Assembly: GCA_008330645.1 (NCBI GenBank) | Contig: VLTN01000086.1 | Coordinates: 1-64,000, forward strand | Direction: 5' to 3' | Length of the DNA stretch: 64,000 nucleotides | Source: Cafeteria roenbergensis | Taxonomy: Eukaryota; Sar; Bigyra; Bicosoecida; Cafeteriaceae | Part shown: positions 6,776-15,248 of the stretch, piece by piece | Layout: each line of letters begins with the position of its first letter | How positions within the stretch are numbered: the stretch's first letter is position 1 | Position numbers and translations under genes: made by a program | The notes under the pieces: generated by a model | The model's database searches: none | Told to the model about the DNA's origin: nothing | What the model saw: only the letters and a program-made list of their open reading frames with translations

Positions 6776-7354
6776 ATGTCACTCGTCGATTCAACCAAAG
6801 ATGGAGAGCGTATCGAGATGCCACGGAAAATCTTGGAAAATTGGAGATTCATGGCTCGTGTTGACACAGAGTGTGGAAAGACAATTTACACTAGAGTAAA
6901 ACGAGAAAAGGATGATTCGCCAATTCGAGGCGTGACCTTTGGAACAATCCGAGTTACAGACACCCCCGAATTCCGGGAAGCAACTGACGAAGAACTGGAC
7001 AGTGTAGCGTACCCGTACCACATCCTAACTTTGGGCAAAAGGATTAAGCCCATTTACCATTATAGGGCGATATGCGTCATCCTTGAACTGTGCGAGAAGG
7101 CTTGTGTAAAGCCTTTTGACATTAACGACGTTGATAAGAAGACGTTTAAAAAGGAGCCTGGGGAGACCTTTTCACATCGTGAGGTTCTGGACGCCCTCCT
7201 TGAAGTGGACAATGAGGCTCGTGTGAAGTCACGCGACGTTGACAACATTTACTTTTGTGGTTTGAATTACGACAGTCGCTACAGAATGTATGTTCCAGAA
7301 TGGATCAGTGCAACATGTGTGTATAATAATACTCGTAAGTGGTGTGGTGAATAG
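6776..7354 (+). CDS. Hypothetical protein, paralog 2 of a tandem pair
   Basis: The protein has 192 residues. It aligns with paralog 1 over most of its length: DGERIEMPRKILENWRFMAR, PIRGVTF, DEELDSVAYPYHILTLG, KKEPGETFSHREVLDALLEV, and VKSRDVDNIYF. It has about 30 extra residues between LTLG and KKTFKK (around KPIYHYRAICVILELCEKAC), so one copy gained or lost that segment after duplication. The last ~30 residues also differ. The downstream hairpin at 7421-7465 matches that of paralog 1 in position and loop. No family recognised. Confidence 0.65.
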   Translation: MSLVDSTKDGERIEMPRKILENWRFMARVDTECGKTIYTRVKREKDDSPIRGVTFGTIRVTDTPEFREATDEELDSVAYPYHILTLGKRIKPIYHYRAICVILELCEKACVKPFDINDVDKKTFKKEPGETFSHREVLDALLEVDNEARVKSRDVDNIYFCGLNYDSRYRMYVPEWISATCVYNNTRKWCGE

Positions 7355-7420
7355 ATATGAAACGAGACTATGAAGGCAACACCGTAGTCTGAAATGGTGT
7401 ACAAGATGATAAGAGCCCCT

Positions 7421-7465
7421 GCCCGGCAATCCAGTTTTACTATAGAGAAAAATGGATTGCCGGGC
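7421..7465 (+). terminator. Hairpin after paralog 2 (13-bp perfect stem)
   Basis: GCCCGGCAATCCA (7421-7433) pairs perfectly with TGGATTGCCGGGC (7453-7465) around a loop containing TTTTACTATAGAGAAAAA. The loop is conserved with the hairpin at 6657-6703, while both stem sides changed together. Confidence 0.7.
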
Positions 7466-7591
7466 ACCACCCACTAATTCTCAAAATGCTCCCACAGAGT
7501 AATAATACCCGAAATTGCACTGAACCCATGGGGGGTACCCCATGGCTTTCAACCAATTATTGCAAAAATCGCTGTACAGCATGGGGGATAA

Positions 7592-7816
7592 TTACCCGTT
7601 GACTTTTTTGGCAACATTGGATAATTTTTAGCAGGCAATGCTTGCTGAGAATTTCCCAGGTACTTATCGACGTCGATAAGTACTATACATACATTTTGTT
7701 TACCCGCTGACTTTTTTGGCAACATTGGATAATTTTTATCCCGTAATGCTTGCTGAGAATTTCCCAGGTACTTATAGGTACTTATCGACGTCGATAAGTA
7801 CTATACACATATTTTG
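7592..7816. repeat. Two ~110-bp direct repeats, each with a 24-bp palindrome
   Basis: Unit A (7592-7699) and unit B (7700-7816) share TTACCC, GACTTTTTTGGCAACATTGG, AATGCTTGCTGAGAATTTCC and a perfect palindrome centred on ATCGACGTCGAT (7660-7683 and 7778-7801). Unit B has a short internal duplication (GGTACTTATA). A further palindrome, CCATGGGG / CCCCATGG, lies at 7526-7545. No coding potential. This looks like terminal-repeat DNA of the element. Confidence 0.75.
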
Positions 7817-7859
7817 GCAAATATATTTCACTGTTTTCAATATATTCAGCGAATAATTA

Positions 7860-7993
7860 CTGTTATAGTTTAATATATTTTCTGGGTATGATGATATTTC
7901 AGCGCGGCCAAAAATGTGTGTATAGTACTATACACACATTTTTGGCCGCGCTGAAATATCATCATACCCAGAAAATATATTAAACTATAACAG
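7860..7993. repeat. Perfect 134-bp palindrome at the element/host junction
   Basis: Two 67-bp arms are exact reverse complements about the point between 7926 and 7927 (centre TATAGTACTATA), with no spacer. The arms run from CTGTTATAGTTTAATATA to TATATTAAACTATAACAG. The next base starts sequence identical to the ankyrin repeats of the neighbouring gene, so this palindrome is the outermost part of the inserted DNA. Confidence 0.85.
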
Positions 7994-8539
7994 CTTGTGG
8001 AGGCTGGGGCGGATGTGAACAAGGCCACGACGGACGACGGTGCGACGCCTCTTTTCATTGCTTGCGCGAACGCTCACGCGTCAGTGGCGCGTCTGCTCGT
8101 GGAGGCTGGGGCGGATGTGAACAAGGCAACGACGGACGACGGCGTGACGCCGCTCGTGGCTGCATGCCGCTGGCCAGACTCCCGACTCGTGCGCTACCTA
8201 CTTGCCGCCGGCGCTGACCCGTGCACCTCAGACAGGCACGGCAGGTCACCTCTTGACGTGGCGGCGTTCCAGAGTTGCAGCGCCGCGACAGTTCGGCTGC
8301 TGCGGGAAGCTGGCGCGCCCGCGCCGTCGTTTGGCGTCTCCGCCTCGGCAAGCCTCGCGATGCTGCAGCGCTCTGGCCACACAGACGTCATCGAGGCGCT
8401 TATGACGCCAACAAAATGGGAGCGGCGGTCCGGGCTCCTGGCCTGGCGGACGAGCATTCAAAGCCGCATGCGCGACGTTGCATGTGCTTCCGCTGCGGCT
8501 CATGAGAGCGCGTCGTCCGGCGAATCCGCCATGGTTTGA
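7994..8539 (+). pseudogene. 3' remnant of an ankyrin-repeat gene cut by the inserted element
   Basis: The frame is open from the junction (LVEAGADVNKATTDDG) to a stop at 8539. It encodes about two 34-residue ankyrin repeats and then the same C-terminal region as the whole gene at 10637-13063 (PLVAACRWPDSRLVRYLLAA; SDRHGRSPLDVAAFQS; ESASSGESAMV). It has no start codon or promoter of its own. DNA similarity to the whole gene stops about 30 bp after the stop codon. The remnant is best read as the tail of a second ankyrin gene whose 5' part lies on the other side of the inserted element, outside the window. Confidence 0.8.
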
Positions 8540-8631
8540 CTGCTCGGGGACTGGAAAGGCACTGACGGGGCGAAACCACGATGTCGAGATCAAGGCGTGG
8601 GTGCCCAGTGGCCATTCAATCAATGGGTTGG

Positions 8632-10278
8632 CGCGGAGGCAGGCTGGGAGGTGGCTTGCGAGGTTTCAGTGCCCCTGTGGGTGCAGTCTCCGGGCAAGGC
8701 ACCGCTACTCCCAGCCCGCTGGCGCCGGACACCAAGCAGGTGCCCATTTGGCCACTGCTGGATGCGTGATCACCATCCCTTACGATCACACGCATCAGCT
8801 CGAATCGGAGGCGTTGCCGGACAGTTCGGTGACCGGTTGGGTTCATATTTGTCCGCAGACGTAGATCCTACTCCGGCAGAGCAGACGAGCCATCTGGCAT
8901 CGTCCCGACACTCTCTTGCGCCGCGCGGCTTCCCCACAGCGTGCTGGGGCTGCCCCCGGCGTGACCCAGAGGGTCCCGAGCTCAAGTCTACCCGCCTGCG
9001 TCGGCGGCCAAGACAAGCAGCTCTCAGGCAAGGCGCGCGCAGCGTGCGCTTCGCTTTGCCTTCCGTGCCGCGCGAACGCTCGCACAGCACTCCAGGGCCC
9101 GTCGCGGTCGGCTTTGAGGTTTGTGTGACTCGCTCTGTTTTCGCTTCAGGTCTGATTGGCACAAGGGCATCTCCACAGAGCTCTGCCACCTGATAGAGCA
9201 TCGGCTCTGCGGGGCCTGGCAGAGCGCTGCTTCGCATTCCCCCGTGTCCTTGAAGCAGTCGATGGCACATCACCGGTGCTGTTGTTGTGTGCTTGCGCGC
9301 TGCGTGGATGAATGAGCATCGTTGGGAGGGGCCGACAACTCGCGTCACCATAACACACACTGGATTCATAGACTCATCAAAGCCAATCCAGCAGCTCCAT
9401 CACCGAAGAATCACAAACCTGCGTGGAAGAGGCGAAGAGGCGGTGGGAATGATGTGACCGGTCTTGAAAAACTTTGCCTCGCTGTTTGGTGGTGCCAGAA
9501 GCGCATACGGAGATGTGTCATGCCGTGCGCAGCACACACTAGCGCCATGTCGTGCCAGTCCTTCAAAAGGTTGGCCTCGACCATTCTGCGCCCGACATCG
9601 TTGCGTGCTCGGCGTTGGACCGCCCCCTGCCGGGGCCCTCAGGTCGGCAGCTCACAGCGGAGTGGCGCACTGTCCGGAACGCCGCCAAAAGGATCAGGCA
9701 GCCCCTCAAGGCTGGTGACCATTGAGCCGGCACTGGTTCTGCCGGTCCTTTCATGCCCGATGCAGCCTCCGACTTGCCCTGATGTGTGTGATTGACTGGA
9801 ATTGTAGTTCGGCATCAAGCAGCGACCAAGTGGGTTCCTGTGGGCTGTCCGGCGCCAGTAAGCTGGGAGTGGCGGTGTCTTGCTCGGAGACTGCACCTAC
9901 AATGGCACTGAAACTTCGCAAGCCACCTCCCAGCCTGCCGCGGGATGGGCGGCCGGATCACGAATGTGGCTTTGCGCTCACACAATCTCAAAGCCGATTG
10001 CAACGGGCCCTGGAGTGCTGTGCGAGCGTTCGCGCGGCACGGAAGGCAAAGCGAAGCGCACGCTGCGCGCGCCTTGCCGGTGAGCAGCTTGTCTTGGCCG
10101 CCGACGCAGGCGGGAAGACTAGAGCTCGGGACCCTCTGGGTCACGCCGGGGGGAGCCCCAGCACGCTGCGGAGCAGCCGCGCAGCCCAAGAGAGAGTCCA
10201 GACGATGCTCGCTGCCACGTGTCGGGGTAGAATCTACGTCTGCGGACAAATATGAACCCAACCAGTTACCGAACTGAA
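8632..10278. repeat. Repeat-rich spacer with two blocks, each present once in each orientation
   Basis: No convincing gene was found between 8540 and 10636. Block A (about 8632-8800) recurs inverted at about 9765-9945, marked by GGCAGGCTGGGAGGTGGCTT. Block B (about 8818-9135) recurs inverted at about 9979-10278, marked by GGTTGGGTTCATATTTGTCC and GGCCAAGACAAGC. The order on the plus strand is A, B, A-inverted, B-inverted, not what one simple inversion would give. Open frames here are short, conflicting between strands and explained by GC content. Confidence 0.6.
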
Positions 10279-10636
10279 CAGCGACCATCTCAAATGACGA
10301 ACTTTCCATTGCTTCACAGCTCGGAACACGAAGGTCCAGCGCGAGCGCGCCCCCACCGCTCCTCGGCCCTTGGGAGCGACATCGCATGGCAGATCCAGCA
10401 GGTGAGGTTTGCAGCCGTGCCCAGGGAGCGTTGGCCAGGGAGGCGGCAAACTGCCTTGTCGTTTGGGCTTTGGGAGCAGTCACCGTCTGCGTTTGTCGGC
10501 GGGGCTCGCGCATGCCCGCGCTGTGTCCCGGGCCTGCCGCGGCTCGATGGCGTTGAGTTGCTCGTGGCAGGGATAAGGGTGGCAAGCAAGCTCGGCGGCC
10601 AGGCGTGGGTGTGCTTGCGCAGGACTCGGCCGCGAC

Positions 10637-13063
10637 ATGCTCGAGGCCGCGCGGCGCGGCGATGCTGTGCGGATCGGCGCGCTAGTTGCCGAGGGGCAAG
10701 GCCTTGAGGACATTTGTGACGAGCTGGGACGGACGCCGCTCTTCATGGCATCCGAGAACGGCCACGACGCGGTGGCGCGGCTGCTTGTGGAGGCTGGGGC
10801 GGATTTGAACAAGGCCACGACGGACAACGACGTGACGCCTCTGCTCATCGCATGCCGGAACGGCCATGACGCAGTGGCGCGGCTGCTTGTGAAGGCTGGG
10901 GCGGACGTGAACAAGGCCGCGACGGACATCGGCGTGACGCCTGTTTACATTGCAAGCCAGAACGGCCACGATGCGGTGGCGCGGCTGCTTGTGGAGGCTG
11001 GGGCGGACGTGAACAAGGCCACGACGGACATCGGCGTGACGCCTCTCTACATTGCATGCCAGAGCGGCCACGACGCGGTGGTGCGGCTGCTTGTGGAGGC
11101 TGGGGCGGATGTGAACAAGGCCAGGACGGACAACGGCGCGACGCCTCTGCTCGTGGCATCTGAGAACGGCGACGATGCGGTGGCGCGTCTGCTTGTGGAG
11201 TCTGGGGCGGATGTGAACAAGGCCAGGACGGACATCGGCGTGACGCCTGTTTACATTGCAAGCCAGAACGGCCACGACGCGGTGGCGCGTCTGCTTGTGG
11301 AGGCTGGCGCGGATGTGAACAAGGCCAGGACGGACGACGGCGCAACGCCTCTGCTCATCGCATGCGAGAACGGCCACGATGCGGTGGCGCGGCTGCTTGT
11401 GGAGGCTGGAGCGGATGTGAACAAGGCCACGACCGACGACGGCGCGACGCCTCTGCTCATCGCATGCCGGAACGGCCACGTGGCAGTGGTGCGGCTGCTT
11501 GTGGAGGCTGGGGCGGATGTGGACAAGGCCGCGGCGGACGACGACGTGACGCCTCTGCTCATCGCATGCCGGAACGGCCACGTGGCAGTGGTGCGGCTGC
11601 TTGTGGAGGCTGGGGCGGATGTGAACAAGGCCAGGACGGACAACGGCGCGACGCCTCTGCTCATCGCATGCCGGAACGGCCACGTGGCAGTGGTGCGGCT
11701 GCTTGTGGAGGCTGGGGCGGATGTGAACAAGGCCACGACGGACAACGGCGCGACGCCTCTCTTCATGGCATGCGCGAACGGCCACGATGCGGTGGTGCGG
11801 CTGCTTGTGGAGGCTGGGGCGGATGCGAACAAGGCCACGACGGACAACGGCGCGACGCCTCTCTTCATGGCATGCGCGAACGGCCACGATGCGGTGGCGC
11901 GGCTGCTTGTGGAGGCTGGGGCGGATGTGAACAAGGCAACGACGGACAACGGCGTGACGCCCCTCCACGCCACATCCGAGAACGGCCACGACACGGCGGT
12001 GCGGCTGCTTGTGGAGGCTGGGGCGGATGTGAACAAGGCCGCGGCGGACGACGACGTGACGCCTCTGCTCATCGCATGCCGGAACGGCCACGTGGCAGTG
12101 GTGCGGCTGCTTGTGGAGGCTGGGGCGGATGCGAACAAGGCCACGACGGACGACGGCGCGACGCCTCTCTACATCGCATGCGGAGGCGGGTACGACGCGG
12201 TGGCGCGGCTGCTTGTGGAGGCTGGGGCGGATGTGAACAAGGCCAGGACGGACACTGGCGCGACGCCTCTGCTCATCGCATGCCGAAACGGCCACGATGC
12301 GGTGGCGCGGCTGCTTGTGGAGGCTGGGGCGGATGTGAACAAGGCCACGATGGACGACGGCGTGACGCCTCTGTTCATCGCATGCGGGGGTGGCCACGAT
12401 GGGGTGGTGCAACTGCTTGTGGAGGCTGGGGCGGATGTGAACAAGGCAACGACGGACAACGACGTGACGCCCCTCCACGTCACATCCGAGAACGGCCACG
12501 ACACGGCGGTGCGGCTGCTTGTGGAGGCTGGGGCGGATGTGAACAAGGCCGCGGCGGACGACGGCGTGACACCTCTCGTCGTGGCGTGCCAGAACGGCCA
12601 CGATACGGTGGTGCAGCTGCTTGTGGAGGCTGGGGCGGATGTGAACAAGGCCAGGACGGGCGACGGCGTGACGCCGCTCGTAGCTGCATGCCGCTGGCCA
12701 GACTCCCGACTCGTGCGCTGCCTACTTGCCGCCGGCGCTGACCCGTGCGTCTCAGACAGGCACGGCAGGTCACCTCTTGACGTGGCGGCGTTCCAGAGTT
12801 GCAGCGCCGCGACAGTGCGGCTGCTGCGGGAAGCTGGCGCGCCCGCGCCGTCGTTTGGCGTCTCCGCCTCGGCAAGCCTCGCGACGCTGCAGCGCTCTGG
12901 CCACACAGACGTCATCGAGGCGCTCATGACACCAGCAGCATGGGAGCGGCGGTCCCGGCTCCTTGCCTGGCGGACGAGCGCCCAAAGCCGCATGCGCGAC
13001 GTTGCATGTGCTTCCGTTGCGGCTCATGAGAGCGCGTCGTCCGGCGAGTCCGCCATGGTTTGA
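10637..13063 (+). CDS. Ankyrin-repeat protein
   Basis: The protein has 808 residues from the ATG at 10637 (MLEAARRGDAVRIGALVAEG). After a ~30-residue cap come 19 near-identical 34-residue ankyrin repeats of the form TPLLIACRNGHDAVARLLVE AGADVNK, then two diverged ones (PLVAACRWPDSRLVR; SPLDVAAFQSCSAATVRLL), and a ~90-residue C-terminal region ending ESASSGESAMV. Ankyrin stacks are protein-binding scaffolds, and no enzymatic or membrane domain is seen here, so the partner is unknown. Units are 102 bp and often nearly identical in DNA, which points to recent expansion or gene conversion. The interrupted copy at 7994-8539 shares the same C-terminal region. The number of units may be affected by assembly. 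Confidence 0.85.
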   Translation: MLEAARRGDAVRIGALVAEGQGLEDICDELGRTPLFMASENGHDAVARLLVEAGADLNKATTDNDVTPLLIACRNGHDAVARLLVKAGADVNKAATDIGVTPVYIASQNGHDAVARLLVEAGADVNKATTDIGVTPLYIACQSGHDAVVRLLVEAGADVNKARTDNGATPLLVASENGDDAVARLLVESGADVNKARTDIGVTPVYIASQNGHDAVARLLVEAGADVNKARTDDGATPLLIACENGHDAVARLLVEAGADVNKATTDDGATPLLIACRNGHVAVVRLLVEAGADVDKAAADDDVTPLLIACRNGHVAVVRLLVEAGADVNKARTDNGATPLLIACRNGHVAVVRLLVEAGADVNKATTDNGATPLFMACANGHDAVVRLLVEAGADANKATTDNGATPLFMACANGHDAVARLLVEAGADVNKATTDNGVTPLHATSENGHDTAVRLLVEAGADVNKAAADDDVTPLLIACRNGHVAVVRLLVEAGADANKATTDDGATPLYIACGGGYDAVARLLVEAGADVNKARTDTGATPLLIACRNGHDAVARLLVEAGADVNKATMDDGVTPLFIACGGGHDGVVQLLVEAGADVNKATTDNDVTPLHVTSENGHDTAVRLLVEAGADVNKAAADDGVTPLVVACQNGHDTVVQLLVEAGADVNKARTGDGVTPLVAACRWPDSRLVRCLLAAGADPCVSDRHGRSPLDVAAFQSCSAATVRLLREAGAPAPSFGVSASASLATLQRSGHTDVIEALMTPAAWERRSRLLAWRTSAQSRMRDVACASVAAHESASSGESAMV
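10733..12670 (+). repeat. 102-bp tandem repeat array inside the ankyrin gene
   Basis: Nineteen units of 102 bp start at each ACG-CC (Thr-Pro) codon pair. Many neighbouring units differ at only a few bases. The array creates long but spurious open frames on the minus strand and in the +2 frame. Confidence 0.85.
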
Positions 13064-13540
13064 CTGCTCGGGGCCTGGAAGGCACTGGCCGATGCGCCGC
13101 GACAGTGAGCGCTGCACGCCCGAATGTGCGCTGGCCACGGGGTCCACGGCTGGCACATATGCCGGTTGGACAGCAAGCTGTTTGAGCGCGCACCGCCCAG
13201 GGCAGAAACTGCGACCCGGCGAAGGCGGGCGGCAGCCGTCCCGATTCCGTTCCCGTCAGCGGCGGGCCTTTTCCGCTCGTCTGCCGGGGGCGGCATTGTT
13301 TGCGCTCCGACCAAATACCGGGCTGGCTGCGCCGCTCTCGGCCCTCTGGGCGCCGCACGTGGTGCCGGCTGGACCTGACGTGCCACAGGTCCACTGGTGA
13401 TGCCTGCTGCACGCTGCGTTCCCGGCCGCAACGCGGGGCTGCGCCGGGTGGGGGGCTCAAAAAACGCTGCCTCTGCCGGCTGGCCGCCGCGCAGCGATCC
13501 ACTCCAGGCGCACACTCGAACCTTTTTCAAGAGCCCAAAC
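13064..13540. other. Intergenic, ankyrin gene to aldo/keto reductase
   Basis: GC-rich spacer with no supported gene. The first ~30 bases resemble the 3' flank of the ankyrin remnant at 8539. The rest presumably holds the reductase promoter, but no motif was recognised. Confidence 0.4.
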
Positions 13541-14650
13541 ATGGCTGCCGCAGCAATGGAGCACCGCACGTTCGGGCGCACCGGCTGGAGCGTCACGTCC
13601 GTGGGGGTGGGCACGTGGGCGATCGGCGGCGCGTGGGGCGAGCCGAATGACGACGACTCTGTGGCAGCGCTGCACGCCGCCCTGGACGAAGGGATCAACG
13701 TCATCGACACGGCCAACATCTACAGCGACGCGGGCACCGTAGGCCGGTCCGAGCGGCTCATCGGGCGCGTGCTCAAGGAGCGCAAGGACGCCGGCAAGAC
13801 TGACCGAGTTTTCGTGTTCACCAAGGCCGGCCGCCAGGGCACCCACTCCCCGGCCAACTACACGTACGAGGCCCTTAAGGCCGAGGCGCAGGGCTCCCTC
13901 GAGCGCCTGGGCACGGATGCGCTGGACCTGCTGCAGCTTCACTGCCCGCCCCGGGAGGTGCTGGATGCCGGCACCGCCTTCGCTGCGCTGCAGCGCCTGC
14001 GCGACGAGGACAAGCTCATTCGTGAGTGGGGCGTCTCTGTTGAGACGGAGGAGGAGGCCATGCTCTGCATCGCCCAGCCCGGCTGCGCGGCCGTTCAGAT
14101 CATCATCAACGCTTTCCGCGCCAAGCCGCTGGGGAAGGTGCTCGCCGCTGCGCGGGAGGCGGGGACCGCCCTCCTCGCCCGCGTGCCCCTCGCAAGCGGC
14201 CTCCTGACCGGCAAGGTCGACGCCGCCTTCGTGGCCGCCCTGCCCCCCTCCGACCACCGCGTCTTCAACCGCCTCGGGGAGAGCTTCGACGCCGGCGAGA
14301 CGTGGAGCGGCCTCGGCGCGCACCTCGACACAGCCATCGATGCTGTTGGCGATATCAAGGCTGCCTACGCGGCGTACATCGCCCGGATCAAGGCTCCAGC
14401 CGCCACCGACGGCTCTGCCGCCACCGACGGCTCTGCCGACCCGACGCTCGCTCAGTTCGCTCTGCGCTGGATCCTCGACGCAGCGGGCAGCGACAGCCCC
14501 GTCGTCGTCATCCCCGGGGTTCGCAGCGTCGCTCAGTCCCGAGCCAACGCGGCCGCGGGGCGCGCACCCCCTCTCTCTGCCGACGAGGTGGCCGCCGTTC
14601 GCGCCGTGTACGACTCGAAGATCGGGCCCCTCATCCACTCCAAGTGGTAG
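13541..14650 (+). CDS. Aldo/keto reductase family oxidoreductase
   Basis: The protein has 369 residues from the ATG at 13541, which has a good context (AAAC ATGG). A second ATG at 13556 begins MEHRTFGRTG. The aldo/keto reductase barrel is clear: RTFGRTGWSVTSVGVGTWAI at the start, then the catalytic tetrad Asp56 and Tyr61 (NVIDTANIYSDA), Lys95 (VFTKAG) and His134 (LLQLHCPP). Late in the chain PTLAQFALRWIL and VVVIPGVRS form the NADPH-binding end. The family reduces aldehydes and ketones with NADPH, and the exact substrate cannot be told. A short Ala/Thr/Asp/Gly repeat (ATDGSAATDGSA) sits before the last helix. It is a single exon, probably cytosolic, since no signal peptide is visible. Confidence 0.9.
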   Translation: MAAAAMEHRTFGRTGWSVTSVGVGTWAIGGAWGEPNDDDSVAALHAALDEGINVIDTANIYSDAGTVGRSERLIGRVLKERKDAGKTDRVFVFTKAGRQGTHSPANYTYEALKAEAQGSLERLGTDALDLLQLHCPPREVLDAGTAFAALQRLRDEDKLIREWGVSVETEEEAMLCIAQPGCAAVQIIINAFRAKPLGKVLAAAREAGTALLARVPLASGLLTGKVDAAFVAALPPSDHRVFNRLGESFDAGETWSGLGAHLDTAIDAVGDIKAAYAAYIARIKAPAATDGSAATDGSADPTLAQFALRWILDAAGSDSPVVVIPGVRSVAQSRANAAAGRAPPLSADEVAAVRAVYDSKIGPLIHSKW

Positions 14651-15248
14651 AGCCGTGAGAAGTGTTGTCGGGGCTCTGCCGTAACCCGGGGCGGCTGCCG
14701 ACCCGCAGGCGTGCGCCGGACTGGCGAGACGCGTCGCTCGTTCGCTGCCTTCGTGACCCTCGGCCCTTGGCAAAGCGAGAGCGGACAATCGGGGTCAATC
14801 GGGCACCCCGGCCGTGCTGCTGGCCGCTGCTTGCGTGCGAGGCTGCCGCTGCAACCCAGAGCAGACACTGTTGCGAGATCCGCATTTGGCCGCCGGCGTG
14901 CTCTCGCTGCCTCACGTGGCCAGCAAGCGCTGCTCGAATGAAACGCCCCCCACCCCCCCCCCTCCCCGCCAAGCAAAGGCCACGCACGCCGAGGGGCATC
15001 GGCGCGGCGCTGCCGAGGCCGCACTGGCGCGAGCAGAGGGTCAGCGGCCGCTGTCCGCTCAGCAGCGCTCGCGCGCGCGCGTGCGGATGCGTCGATGCGT
15101 GGCGGCGAGGCGGCGCGGCGGCGCGGTTGGAGGGCCGTTTGGCTGCATTGCGGGCGGTGCGCGATGGCAGTCGCGCGCAGATACACCAGTCATTCACCAA
15201 TCAGCAGCCAATCAGCAGCTGGCCAGGGCCCTGCCAGAGTGACATCGC
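14651..15248. other. Intergenic, convergent gene ends
   Basis: This spacer lies between the reductase stop and the stop of the minus-strand ubiquitin protease. It holds a C-rich tract near 14946-14970 and a GC alternation near 15070-15080. No supported gene. Confidence 0.4.

Larger units (their letters stand above)
1..7993. mobile_element. Right part of an integrated virophage-like (mavirus/Polinton-related) element
   Basis: This stretch is clearly AT-richer than the rest of the window and is packed with short genes on both strands. It carries a peptidase S74 (fibre chaperone) fossil, a tyrosine recombinase, small basic proteins and several orphans. Hairpins follow several stop codons and TATAGTAGAA-like boxes precede several starts. 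The right end is marked by direct repeats and a perfect palindrome, after which the DNA is an ankyrin gene remnant of host composition. No capsid, packaging ATPase or polymerase gene lies in this part, so the family is inferred from composition, layout and the integrase. The left end is outside the window. Two of the genes look damaged and the others look whole, so the copy is probably not very old. Alternatives are another kind of integrated dsDNA virus or a Polinton-like element. Confidence 0.65.

Noticed and set aside
9815-10585. Minus-strand 256-residue open frame in the repeat spacer
   Set aside because: Overlaps inverted repeat blocks, conflicts with equally long plus-strand frames, and shows no domain or biased conservation.
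10682-12601. Long minus-strand open frame opposite the ankyrin gene, encoding His/Arg/Val-rich repeats
   Set aside because: A shadow of the 102-bp tandem array. Repeat length is a multiple of three, so any frame stays open. The plus strand gives clear ankyrin repeats.
11362-12741. Plus-strand Gly/Arg/Cys-rich open frame inside the ankyrin gene
   Set aside because: Same 102-bp array read out of frame (repeated GGCEQG); no independent support.
13457-14788. Minus-strand open frame opposite the aldo/keto reductase
   Set aside because: The plus strand has the full catalytic tetrad; the minus frame has no recognisable domain.
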